DNA of 53,219 nt from contig NZ_PQSR01000051.1 of assembly GCF_002920635.1 (NCBI RefSeq), positions 1-53,219 of the forward strand, in the 5' to 3' direction. How positions within the stretch are numbered: position 1 is the stretch's first letter; every line of letters starts with the position of its first letter. Position numbers and translations under genes: made by a program. Below the pieces are notes generated by a model. That model was not told the origin of the DNA, searched no databases, and saw only the letters and a program-made list of their open reading frames with translations. Shown here in pieces: positions 1-9,000 of the stretch. This stretch comes from Streptomyces sp. Ru72 (GTDB lineage Bacteria > Actinomycetota > Actinomycetes > Streptomycetales > Streptomycetaceae).

Positions 1-761
1 GAGCCGTTGCTCCCGAAGCCGGCGCCGAAGCTGGTCTCGGGCCGGCCGCGTGTGCCGGATCGCCAGGCGTTGTGCGGGATCCTGTTCGTGCTGCATACCG
101 GGATCCAGTGGGAGTACCTGCCCCAGGAACTGGGCTTCGGCTCGGGCATGACCTGCTGGCGGCGCCTGGCGGAGTGGAACGAGGCCGGTGTGTGGGACCA
201 GTTGCATGTGGTGCTGCTGAAGAAGCTGCGGTCGGCGAAGAAGCTCGACTGGTCGAGGGCGGTGATCGACTCCTCCCACGTGCGGGCGGCCCGCCGGGGC
301 CCAAAAGCGGTCCCAGCCCGGTCGACGGAGCGCGTCCGGGCAGCAAGCATCACGTCCTCACCGATGGACAGGGCATCCCGCTCGTGGTGTCGCTGACCGG
401 CGGCAACCGCAACGACGTCACCCAACTGCTACCGCTACTGGACAAGGTCCCAGCTGTCGGCGGCCTCGTCGGCCGACCCAGGCGACGGCCGGACATGCTG
501 TTCGCGGACCGCGGCTACGATCACGACAAGTACCGGCGGCTGCTCCGGCAACACGGCATCCGCCCCGTGATCGCCGAACGGGGCCAGCCTCACGGTTCTG
601 GCCTGGGCATCTTCCGTTGGGTGGTCGAGAGGACGATCGCCTGGCTGCACGGCTTCCGTCGTCTGCGCATCCGCTGGGAACGACGCGACGACATCCACGA
701 AGCCTTCCTCGGCCTCGCCACCTGCCTGATCACCTACCGCCACGTCCAACGCCTTTGTTAG
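1..761 (+). mobile_element. IS5-family (IS427-type) transposase, 5' end beyond window, two frames
   Basis: DDE transposase of an IS5-family element, read in two frames. The first frame (to about 300) has the N-terminal DUF4096-like part with IQWEYLPQELGFGSGMTCWRR. The second frame (from about 300 to a stop at 759-761) carries the catalytic core: HHVLTDGQGIPL, FADRGYDHDKY and WVVERTIAWLHGFRR. The frames meet at a short A-run (CCAAAAG, about 301-307), consistent with the -1 programmed frameshift known for this group. The start and left inverted repeat lie outside the window. It is related to, but clearly distinct from, the two 885-bp IS5-type copies further right. Confidence 0.85.
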
Positions 762-1025
762 GACCTCTAACTGGCTGCGGTACCGCACGGTCGGGTGCCC
801 TTGTCGTCCCTTCCCGATGACCCCGCTGCGGTCAGGCGAGCTGCTGACGGTCAGTGCCTCCCGGGCTGCGCCCTGCTGGCCTTCGTTATGAACATCCAGA
901 CGCACGGCGGCCACCGTCGCGCCTCCCGAAGCGCCGCGCGTTGTCGCGTGCAGAGGTCAGATGGTGCGAGCGGCGCGGTAAATCCCTGCAGGAGTCGCGC
1001 GGGTGGCGTACGGTGGTGTCACCGA

Positions 1026-1100
1026 CGCGGGGTGGAGCAGCTCGGTAGCTCGCTGGGCTCATAACCCAGAGGTCGCGTGGTTCAAATCCCGCCCCCGCTA
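1026..1100 (+). tRNA. initiator tRNA-fMet (CAT), with an extra base in the T-stem
   Basis: Cloverleaf of an initiator tRNA. It shows the unpaired C1-U72 end, a D-arm GAGCAGCTCGGTAGCTC, and the anticodon arm CTGGG-CTCATAA-CCCAG with the three G-C pairs that mark initiators. The T-loop is TTCAAAT and the acceptor strand is CCCCGC followed by TA. CCA is not encoded, which is usual in Streptomyces. The span is 75 nt to the discriminator instead of the usual 74. The 5' T-stem strand reads GCGTGG and the 3' strand CCCGC, so pairing is perfect only if T1078 is bulged out. It may be a working variant or a decaying copy. Confidence 0.85.
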
Positions 1101-1105
1101 CGAGC

Positions 1106-1142
1106 GAAGGGTCCGGCAGCAGCCGGGCCCTTCTCCCGTTTT
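1106..1142 (+). terminator. hairpin terminator after the tRNA
   Basis: A 12-bp stem (1106-1117 with 1122-1133, one G-U pair) closes an AGCA loop and is followed by TCCCGTTTT. It begins six bases after the tRNA, so it is the likely end of that transcript. Confidence 0.75.
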
Positions 1143-1184
1143 CATCGGCTGCTGGCACCCTGCGGCTGGGCGAGGGCTGCGCAG

Positions 1185-1292
1185 GTATACCCATTCGACG
1201 CCCAGCTCTTGCAGCGCGTCCAGCTGCTCCTGGGCGAGCTTCTCCCGCCTCGATTTAGTGTTGGAGATCCATACGCCCAGCTTGACGACCAC
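1185..1292 (-). pseudogene. C-terminal fragment of a helicase-associated (HA) domain protein
   Basis: The reverse strand encodes VKLGVWISNTKSRREKLAQE followed by LDALQELGVEW. This matches the repeating HA unit found at the C-terminus of streptomycete DEAD/DEAH helicase-like proteins (GVW-x-RRRR-KL-x-EQ-x-LxxLG). No helicase core, start or second HA unit is present nearby, so only a scrap remains. Family assignment is from the motif alone. Confidence 0.55.
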
Positions 1293-2171
1293 CGGCTGCG
1301 ATGTGCCGGTTTGGTGTCAGTGGGTGGGTGTCAGTGACGGCATATCAGAGCTGGGTGTTTTCGATGGTCGGGCGTTGAGGAAGGGTGTGGTCACTGTCGT
1401 GGGGCGGTTTCTGTAGCGGTGCGGCTGTCATAGGGCGGTACACCCCACTCCGCTCCACTGTCTTGATAACGGCACTTCTGATCCTTCCGAGGGCTGCGCG
1501 GCGGCACGGTGGTCGGTGACGGTGTCCGCTGTGATTCCGAAGTTCGTAGTTGGTGTGGTGTGGTGGCTTGAGCTGTGGTGTTGTGACTTCCTTGAGAAAG
1601 GAGTGGGCGCTTGCGGGATGCTCTGGCGGTATCGCCCTTGCCCACGGCGTCATCGCCGCCACGGGCACCAAGTAGAGGGGCGAGCCCATGGCGCGCCCCG
1701 AAAGCCCTCTGGACTGCCCCCCCCCGGCGTCGGCGCGCCCTTGATCTCCCGCGGCCGCTCCCGCCACACACGCGTGAGCAGACCCGAGGTGAACACACGA
1801 AGTCAGGAACGCCGACGACACTGCGACCTGGTATCGCATCGCCGCTCGCCTAATGTCGCGCCGTCGCGCACGTTCGGTGAGCTGCGGGCCCGCGGCGTGG
1901 TCAACGGGCCCGGTCGGGCGCTCCGCCGTCCCCTACGCCGGGCTCTGCCGTCCCGTCGGACGGGGCCCGGCCACCGCTGCCTCGTACCGCCGGGGGCTGC
2001 GGGCCACGGCGCCTGGCGGGACGGTCTACGGGGTTAGTTCGGAGGAAGGCTCCTGTGCCGGGGCCATGGGGCCAGCCTGCGGACCAGGCGGTTGCACCGG
2101 CGCAGGCCGGAAGTCTAGTCCGAGGGCCTACCGGCGGGCGGCCGGGAGTCGGATGGACTCGTTCAAGGCGG
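1293..2171. other. gene-poor stretch, no supported gene
   Basis: About 880 bases between the helicase scrap and the inhibitor gene. Open frames exist on both strands but show no recognisable domain, no convincing ribosome site and arginine/proline-rich composition typical of wrong-frame reading. A locally less GC-rich patch lies near 1530-1600. Confidence 0.5.
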
Positions 2172-2650
2172 TCACGTGGCGCCGCAGGGGGTGTCGTTGT
2201 TGCGCAGGCTGTGAGTGGTGTCGTTGAGCTGGTAGGAACGCAGGTCGCTGATGGTACCGCCCTCGCGTCCGACGCAGACGTGCCGGCCGAAGTAGTTGTC
2301 CTTCTGGTAGACGCGTGCGGTGCGACTGCTGTTGTTGATGATGGAGCTGCCCTTGCTGCGGATGTAGTCGGGCAGGTGCCGCACCGACCCGTCGACGGCG
2401 CGTTTGACGTAGGGCTGGCCGTTGAAGTCGATGTCGGGGTAGATGTAGACGAACCCGCGCGGGCACGTGATCTGGTCCCGGGCCACGGCGGGGGGCCCGC
2501 AGTGGTTGTGGCGTGGGCGGGCGCGAGGGCGGTCAGTGATGCGGCCAGGACAGCCGGGACGGCGGCGAGCAGCGCAGTCCTGCCGGTGCGGGGCCGTCGT
2601 GTAGGCAGAAGTCTCAGGCATCCGCCTGTCCTGGCGGAACGGTTCGCCAT
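2172..2650 (-). pseudogene. I36-family (SMPI-like) secreted peptidase inhibitor, frameshifted
   Basis: The mature part reads CPRGFVYIYPDIDFNGQPY, then RVYQKDNYFGRHVCVGREGG and ends NNDTPCGAT. This is the beta/gamma-crystallin-like fold of Streptomyces peptidase inhibitor family I36, normally secreted and cysteine-bridged. A signal peptide (ATG at 2650, RTALLAAVPAVLAASLTALA then APAHA) lies directly upstream but in another frame. The two frames meet at a run of six C on the coding strand (2490-2495 as G), the probable indel site. Either the gene is dead or the run is miscounted. Stop at 2172. Confidence 0.7.
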
Positions 2651-2672
2651 TCCGCTTCGCGCCGATGTTCAT

Positions 2673-3042
2673 TCAGATGAGCGAGTCGGCGCCGGCCGGC
2701 TCTCGACGGCGCCGTCCGTCCGAGCACCTCATCGTCCAGCTCGGCCTCCAGCCGCGCCGTCGCGGCCAGGGCGCCCGGGCGTTGCGGCCCGGATGCGTGC
2801 GCGGAGTCCAGCCGGAGCGCGCGGGCGGTCTGCCGGGCAGCTGACTGGCTTCGTAACTGACGGGCGACACCGCTTATCACCGAGTTTGGACAGCACTTGG
2901 TGATCGCAGGGCGAGAAAATGTCGATGAGAACTGACACCGGTCGTGGGGGCACTGCGGCGTGACGCTGCGAGGATCTCCGAAACCTCCACCGCAGCTCGG
3001 TTGATCCACCAGAGTTGTCCCAACGGAGAAGGGACGGCAAGC
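2673..3042. other. intergenic region, nothing identified
   Basis: About 370 bases between the divergently placed inhibitor gene and the isochorismatase-fold gene. It should hold both promoters, but I could not fix -10/-35 boxes. Reverse-strand frames here lack any recognisable motif. Confidence 0.4.
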
Positions 3043-3606
3043 ATGGCGAACAGCGCACTTCTGGTGATGGACGTCCAACGGGACGTCGTGGCCATCGCCG
3101 ATGACGGTTCCGGATATCTGCCACGCTTGCGCAGGGCGATCGACGGTGCCCGGGCTGCAGGTATCACCGTGATCTACGTGGTGCTCGGGTTACGGCCGGG
3201 CGATCCAGAAGTCAGCCCCCGCAACAGGGTGATGACAAACGCAGTGCGGGCCGGCCTGTTCACCGAGGGGGCCCCTGGCACCGAGATCCATGACGACGTC
3301 GCGCCCCAGCAGGGCGACGTCGTGGTCACCAAGAGGCGGGGGAGCGCGTTCTCGGGCAGCGACCTCGACTTGGTACTCAGGGCTCGCGATATCGACAGCC
3401 TTGTTCTCACCGGCATCGCCACCAGCGCTGTGGTGCTGTCCACCCTGTGGCACGCCATCGACCTGGACTTCGGCCTCACCGTGCTGGCGGATGCCTGCCT
3501 TGACACCGACCCCGAGGTGCACCGGATGCTCACCGAAAAGCTGTTCCCGCAGTGGGCAGATGTGGTCGCCGTCGAGGACTGGATCAAAGCCATCGCACCG
3601 CTATAG
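3043..3606 (+). CDS. isochorismatase-family cysteine-hydrolase fold protein, catalytic Cys replaced
   Basis: 187 residues in the usual size range of the isochorismatase-like family. It opens with the conserved LLVMDVQRD (Asp10) and has the lysine region VVVTKRRGSAFSG (Lys97) and the GIATSAVVLSTLWHA segment. In working members the last motif is G-x-x-T-x-x-C-V. Here position 130 is Val, so the nucleophilic Cys is missing. Start chosen at ATG 3043 because AGAAGGGA sits just upstream; an in-frame start at 2944 has no ribosome site. It stands alone, with no clear partner. It may bind a ligand without hydrolysing it, or use another mechanism. Confidence 0.85.
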   Translation: MANSALLVMDVQRDVVAIADDGSGYLPRLRRAIDGARAAGITVIYVVLGLRPGDPEVSPRNRVMTNAVRAGLFTEGAPGTEIHDDVAPQQGDVVVTKRRGSAFSGSDLDLVLRARDIDSLVLTGIATSAVVLSTLWHAIDLDFGLTVLADACLDTDPEVHRMLTEKLFPQWADVVAVEDWIKAIAPL

Positions 3607-3928
3607 CGGGGAGGCCGTCTGGGTCCTCACCTGCGTGCGATCTCTCGGTTTGGGGACAGTGGGTCACGCTCCTCGTCGGTGAGGAGGTGCCAGACCTTCT
3701 TCTGACCGCCGCCCGCACCAGCCTGCGCCGAATGATCCGCACCGAGAACACGGCCCGGTGAAAACGAGATCACCAGCACAGGTCGGCCTCATGCCTCGGT
3801 CTGGCCTCCAAGCGGGTGAACCGCGACGGCATGGACCGGTGAGCGGCTGGAGTCGCATCATGTGTGTCCTGTGTCATCGAAGTTTGAGCGTGTGCCATCG
3901 AAGCTTGAATGGCGTGGATCACTAGGGA
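3607..3928. other. intergenic region with a short imperfect direct repeat
   Basis: No gene supported. Near 3872-3912 two imperfect copies of a 15-16 base unit (TGTCATCGAAGTTTGA and TGCCATCGAAGCTTGA) lie about 20 bases apart. Such paired units resemble the multiple terminal repeats of IS21-type elements, but no transposase is beside them. Confidence 0.35.
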
Positions 3929-4654
3929 TCAGACGCGTCGTGCGAGGAAGACGAACTCCGTGCCTGGCCGGTCGGGCGCATCACGAACGTCTTCCACCAC
4001 GTAGCCGTGGGCGACCAAGTCCGTCTCGATCTCTTCGCGCTCTCGGAAGCGCAGGGTCGAGTCCGAGGTCAGCACATTTCCATCCGCTGCGAAGATATAG
4101 GTCCAGCGGAAGGTCACCAGGGGCCAGCTCATTTCGATCAGCTGGACCCAGCTCTCGACGGAGCCGACGCCCGGGATCTCCGTCACGCGGTAGGAGTTCT
4201 CGCGGGTCCACTCTTCCCAGGCGCGTCTGGCCGGATCGCGGGTCTCGAAGACCAGGTGCCCGCCGGGCCGTAGTGCCTCATAGGCTCCCCGCAGAGTCTT
4301 CTGCCAGGTGTCCGGATCAGCGATGGCCTGGGCGACATTCGCTGTCATCGTCGCGAGATCGACCTGCAGTGGCGGGAGGGCTGTGGCGTCACCACAGATC
4401 CAGCGCACTCGGTCACTGCCCGGTTTGGCCCGGGCGACGTCGATGGATGCAGGGGCGGGGTCGATGCCGACGACCTCGATCCCGCAGTCGGCCAGGAGCA
4501 GTGCGAACACCCCTGTGCCGCAGCCGATGTCGAGAACTTGGTGCGCCCCGAACCCTTCCGCCATCCGGAGGTAGGCGTCGAGATCGCTGCGGTCGGGGTC
4601 GAGCGGATCGTAGATCGCGGCGAGTCGTCGGTGCCCGAAGCAGTCATCAGCCAT
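3929..4654 (-). CDS. class I SAM-dependent methyltransferase
   Basis: 241 residues. Motif I is VLDIGCGTGVFALLLA, the acidic end of strand 2 is GIDPAPASIDVAR, motif II region is CGDATALPP, and ALRPGGHLVFETRDP matches the post-I region of small-molecule methyltransferases. It should transfer a methyl group from S-adenosylmethionine to an unknown acceptor. Start taken at ATG 4654 (MADDCFGHRRLAAIYDPL), where homology-like sequence begins. The frame is open to 4735, so a longer N-terminus is possible. It is a single gene on this strand and no pathway partner is visible. Confidence 0.85.
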   Translation of the reverse strand: MADDCFGHRRLAAIYDPLDPDRSDLDAYLRMAEGFGAHQVLDIGCGTGVFALLLADCGIEVVGIDPAPASIDVARAKPGSDRVRWICGDATALPPLQVDLATMTANVAQAIADPDTWQKTLRGAYEALRPGGHLVFETRDPARRAWEEWTRENSYRVTEIPGVGSVESWVQLIEMSWPLVTFRWTYIFAADGNVLTSDSTLRFREREEIETDLVAHGYVVEDVRDAPDRPGTEFVFLARRV

Positions 4655-4997
4655 GCGGTCGAACGTATGCAGAGCCAGCCCCCAAGGGCGACTGACTTTC
4701 GCCTGCTCTGATGGCCAGCACCCCGTGCCCATCAAACTTCGGTGGCACGAACTTGCTGATGATCAACCTTCCCTACCTTGCTGACGGGGACAGGGCGAGC
4801 CCTTCGTATGGTTCTCCCACCCAGGGCGTCGGGTGTGGCTTTCAACCTTCTGCCGCTTGAGGCTTGCATTGATTGGCCGCCCGGCGCCCAACGACGACTC
4901 GGCTGCCAATTAGGAATTGCGAATGATCGCTCCGTAGGGAATCGACAGCGAGGTCGTCCGTCGGGAGGAACCGCAGCACACCGCACTGAGGCACAAC
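4655..4997. other. non-coding left flank of the IS110 remnant
   Basis: About 340 bases without a supported gene. It precedes the IS110-type transposase in the position where IS110-group elements keep their left end, which in IS621-like members encodes a bridge RNA. No IS boundary or RNA fold was fixed here. Confidence 0.35.
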
Positions 4998-5790
4998 TTG
5001 GCCGCGATCTGGGCCGGCATCGACGCAGGCAAGTCCCACCACCACTGCGTCGCGATCGACGAGAGCGGCCGCCGGCTGCTGTCGCGACGCGTCGCCAACG
5101 ACGAGACGGAACTGCTTGACCTCCTGGCCGATGTCGTGGACTTGGGCGACAAGGTGACCTGGGGCATCGACCTGGCCGACGGCGGAGCCGCCCTGCCCAT
5201 CGCGATCCTCCTCAACCACGACCAGCCCGTGCACTACATCTCCGGCCGGGCCATCCACCGTTACCGCGGTGAGGGCAAGACCGATGCCAGAGACGCTGCG
5301 GTCATCGCCGACCAGGTACGCGTCAGGCGGACCTGCAGCCCATACGCTCCGAGGACGAGACCGTCACCGACCTCAAGATCCTCACCGGCCGCCGCATGGA
5401 CCTGGTCGCCGACCGCACCCGCACCGTCAACCGGCTCCGCGCCCAGCTCACCGGCATCTTTCCCGGTTTGGAACGCGTGCTGGACCTCACCAACACTGGC
5501 CCGCTCACCCTCCTGACGGGCTACCAGACTCCGGCCGCCATTCGCAGGCTCGGTGCCAAGCGACTGGAGACCTGGCTGCGCAACCGCAAGGTCCGAGGCG
5601 CCGACCAGCTCGCTGAGACGGCTATCCAGGCCGCCGACCGCCAGCACACCAGCCTGCCCGGAGAGAAGCTGACTGCCCAGCTGGTCCACACTCTGGCCAG
5701 GGAGGTGATGGCCCTCAACCAGCAGGTCGCCGAAGCCGGCGGTGCGCAGCATCGCCTGCGCAGGCAGGCCGCCTTGCTGCGAAAGGTGGC
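4998..5790 (+). pseudogene. IS110-family transposase, frameshifted and C-terminally truncated
   Basis: The N-terminal RuvC-like DEDD domain is clear: WAGIDAGKSHHHCVAID (first Asp), TWGIDLADGG, and GKTDARDAAVIAD (third acidic site). Reading then shifts by one missing base near 5329 and continues with LKILTGRRMDLVADRTRTVN and a coiled segment to about 5790. The C-terminal Transposase_20 half with its conserved Ser is absent, replaced by unrelated sequence before the terminator of the next gene. Probable start TTG 4998. The element cannot be active by itself. Confidence 0.8.
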
Positions 5791-5918
5791 CGGTGTGCTG
5801 ACCGCCCTTGCTCAGTGGTCGGCTGAGGACGGTCGGCGTTCTGCGGACAGTGGCTGCCCGAGCAGGACCCGTCTGCCTGCCGTCGGCGATGACGGTGCCC
5901 GCCCGGCCGCTGCGCAAG

Positions 5919-5971
5919 CCCTGCCAGGCGGTCCCGCCGGCCGGGGAGGCCGGCGGGACCGCCTGGCAGGG
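5919..5971 (-). terminator. 24-bp perfect hairpin terminator of the GH3 gene
   Basis: Arms 5919-5942 and 5948-5971 pair over 24 bases without mismatch around a 5-base loop. It lies 47 bases after the stop of the leftward GH3 gene and shields it from the IS110 remnant. Confidence 0.85.
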
Positions 5972-6017
5972 GCGAGGCGCTGTAGGTGGTGTTCTTGCAG
6001 CTGGGCTGTGCCGCCGT

Positions 6018-9000
6018 TCAGGAGTGCACGGAGGCGGCGAACACCTTCAGACGGCCGTCGGTGGGCAGGGTGATGGAGGTGATGGTCTTGCTGTTCGATG
6101 CTCCGGTGTCGATGGTCAGGCCGTAGAGGCTGACGCTGTGGGGTGTGTTGTTGCCGGGCTTCTGGTTCCACACGGTGGTGGCCACCAGGCTGCCCCCAGC
6201 CGCCGGCATGTTGCTGTACCAGTCGGCCACGTCGATCGGGAACAGGTCGCTGGTGCCGTCGGTGTAGTTGACCTGGAGGAAGGCCGGGACGTCTCCGTTG
6301 TCGGCGGCAGTGATCAGAGTGATCTTGTGTCCGGTGCCGCCCACGGTGAGCGTCTGGCCTCCTGCCGCGACCGCGTCGGGCTGGCCCGGCGCCTGGGGCG
6401 GGAAGGTGAGTTGCGTGCCGTCGACGGTGACCGGGCCGCCGGGGGTGATGCCGGTGGCGGCGAGGGCCTGGGCGGAGAAGCTGTTGCCGGAGCCGTCGAA
6501 GTCGCCTGCCGCCGGGTCGGAGTCGTCGGAGACCGCGACGTTGTTCGCCGCCGAGGCGAAGGACTGGCCGGCAGGAGCGGTCGGCAGCGGGCCGGGGTTG
6601 TCGGTACTGACGGAGAACAGGTTCATGTTCCCGACGGTCGGCATGGTGATGTAGGCGAGCGTCTTGCCGGCGGGCAGGGGGTAGACCTCGCCGTAGAGGC
6701 TGACGTCGTGCTGCCAGGTGCCGCCGTTGGGCTGGTTCCACTGGCCGGTCGCCACGATGGAACTGAGGCCGGTGGGTGTGTTGTTGAACCAGTCGGAGAA
6801 GTCGATCGGTACGTCGGCCGACGTGCCGTCGGTGAAGGTGGCCTTGAGGGTGCCGCGTGCTGATCCGTTGTGGGCCGAGCCGAGGACGACCAGGGCTTTG
6901 CCGGTGCCGCTGACCTTGATGACCTGTCCGGACGCGCTGACCGCGTCCGCGGTGCCGGGGGCCTGTGAGGGGAAGACGGTCTGCGCGGTGCCCACCTTCA
7001 CGGTGCCGCCGGGGAGCACGCCGTCGGCCGCGAGGCTCTGTGCGGAGTAGCTGTAGCCGCCGCCGTCGAAGTTGCCCGCCCCCGGGTTGGTGTCGTCGCT
7101 GACGCCGACCGTGTCGGCGGCGGCCGCCATCGAGGCGAATGGCACGTTCGGACGCTGGGTCTGCGTGACCGACCTGCTCTTGCCGTTCATCATCCCGCTG
7201 AGGGTGACGGAGAAGGTCGCCTGTCCGGGCTTGGCGTCAGCCGGCACGGTGACCTTGAAGGTCTGGCTGGCCGCCTGCTGCCCGGCCCGGACGGTCCCGA
7301 TGCTGCGCGTCTGCGGGGTGACCGACCAGCCGGCCGGGGCGGAGACCTTGAGCGCGGCCGTGGTGAAGGTGTAGTCGGACAGGTTGCTGACCTTGGTCGT
7401 CACCGTGTAGGTGGTCCCGGGGCTGACGATGCCCGGCAGCGCCGAGACATCGGCACGGACCGGCCCGTCGGTCTTGCCGACCCGGTAGGTGGCGTGCAGC
7501 GGCAGCGACGCGGAGGAGCCGCCGACCGCGATCGTGTAGGAACCGTCCTGGACGGTGAAGGCCTGCGCGCCGCTGTCCCAGTAGGACAGCTCCCGCGGGT
7601 TCACGGTGAGCGTGACCGTCTTGGTCTGGTGCGGGGCGAGCTGCACCTTGGTGAAGGCGCCCAGTTCCCTCGGCGGCGTCGGCGCCAGGGTGTCCGGCTT
7701 GCTGACGTACAGCTGAGGCGCCTCGGCGCCCGCCCGGTCGCCGGTGTTGGTGACCTTGAACGACACGGTCACCGGGTCACCGGAGGTGCCCGAGGAGTGC
7801 TGCAGCGTCAGGTCGCTGTAGCGGAAGCCGGTGTAGGACAGGCCGTAGCCGAACGGGAACAGCGGGGTCTGGTTGTTCTTGTCGTACCACCGGTACCCGA
7901 CGTAGATGCCTTCGGAGTAGTCGCCCTCGTCGTTGATGCCGGGGTACTGCGCCTGGGTGCCGGCCGGGGTCTGCTTGTTGCTCGCGGGCCAGGTCTGCGG
8001 CAGCTTGCCGGACGGGTTGGCATCACCCCACAGCAGCTGCGCGGTGGCCGCACCGCCCCGGGCGCCCGGGTACCAGGTCTGCAGCACACCGCTGACCTTG
8101 TCCAGCCAGGGCATCAGCACCGCCGAGCCAGTCTGGAGCACGACCACGGTGTGCGGGTTGGCCGCTGCCACCGCGCTGATCAGGGCGTCCTGCTTGCCCG
8201 GCAGGCGCAGGTCGGGGCGGTCGCCGCCCTCGGACTCGTCGTCCTTGACGAACACCAGGGCGACGTCGGCCGACTTCGCGGCCGCCGCGGCCTGGTCCGT
8301 GTCGGACCCGTCGGCGTAGGAGACGGTGGCCGACGAACCGGCGCGGGAGACGATGGCGTCGTAGGCGTTGTCCGTCGACAGCGGGTCGACCTGGCTGCTG
8401 CCGCCGCCTTGCGCCGAGGTCTTCGCCGGGGCTCCGATGACCGCGATCTTCTGTGTCGAGGAGCCCAGGGGCAGGACGTTGCCCTGGTTCTTCAGCAGCA
8501 CCGCGCTCTGGGTCTCGATCCGCTGGGCGGCCGCGTTGTCGGCGCTCTGGTCGATGGTGCCGCGGGCGGTGCTGTCGCGGTCGAACAGCCCGAACTTGAA
8601 GAGCACGGTGAGGGTCTCGCGCACCCGGTCATCGATGTCGGCGACCGTGATCGAGCCCCTGTCCAGCGCGGCCTGCACGTTGGCCTGGGTGTTGAACACC
8701 CCGGTCGGCAGCTCGACGTTCAGTCCGTCCTTGATCGAGCTGGTGGCGTGAGTGGCGGGGTAGTCGGAGACCACGAAGCCGGTGAAGCCAAGCTGCGAGC
8801 GCAGCGACCCGAGGGTCTCGCTGTTGTCGCAGGCGTAGACGTCGTTGATCTTGTTGTACGAGCACATGACCGAGCCGGGGTTGCCGTCGGCTATGGCCAC
8901 GTCGAAGTTCTTCTCGTAGATCTCGTGGAGCGTGCGGTCGTCCATGTTGGCCGACACGGTGGTGCGGTCGGTCTCCTGGTTGTTGGCCACGTAGTGCTTC

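Noticed and set aside
1345..2037. Several overlapping frames on both strands
   Set aside because: No family match, no ribosome site, Arg/Pro-rich translations, so treated as non-coding.
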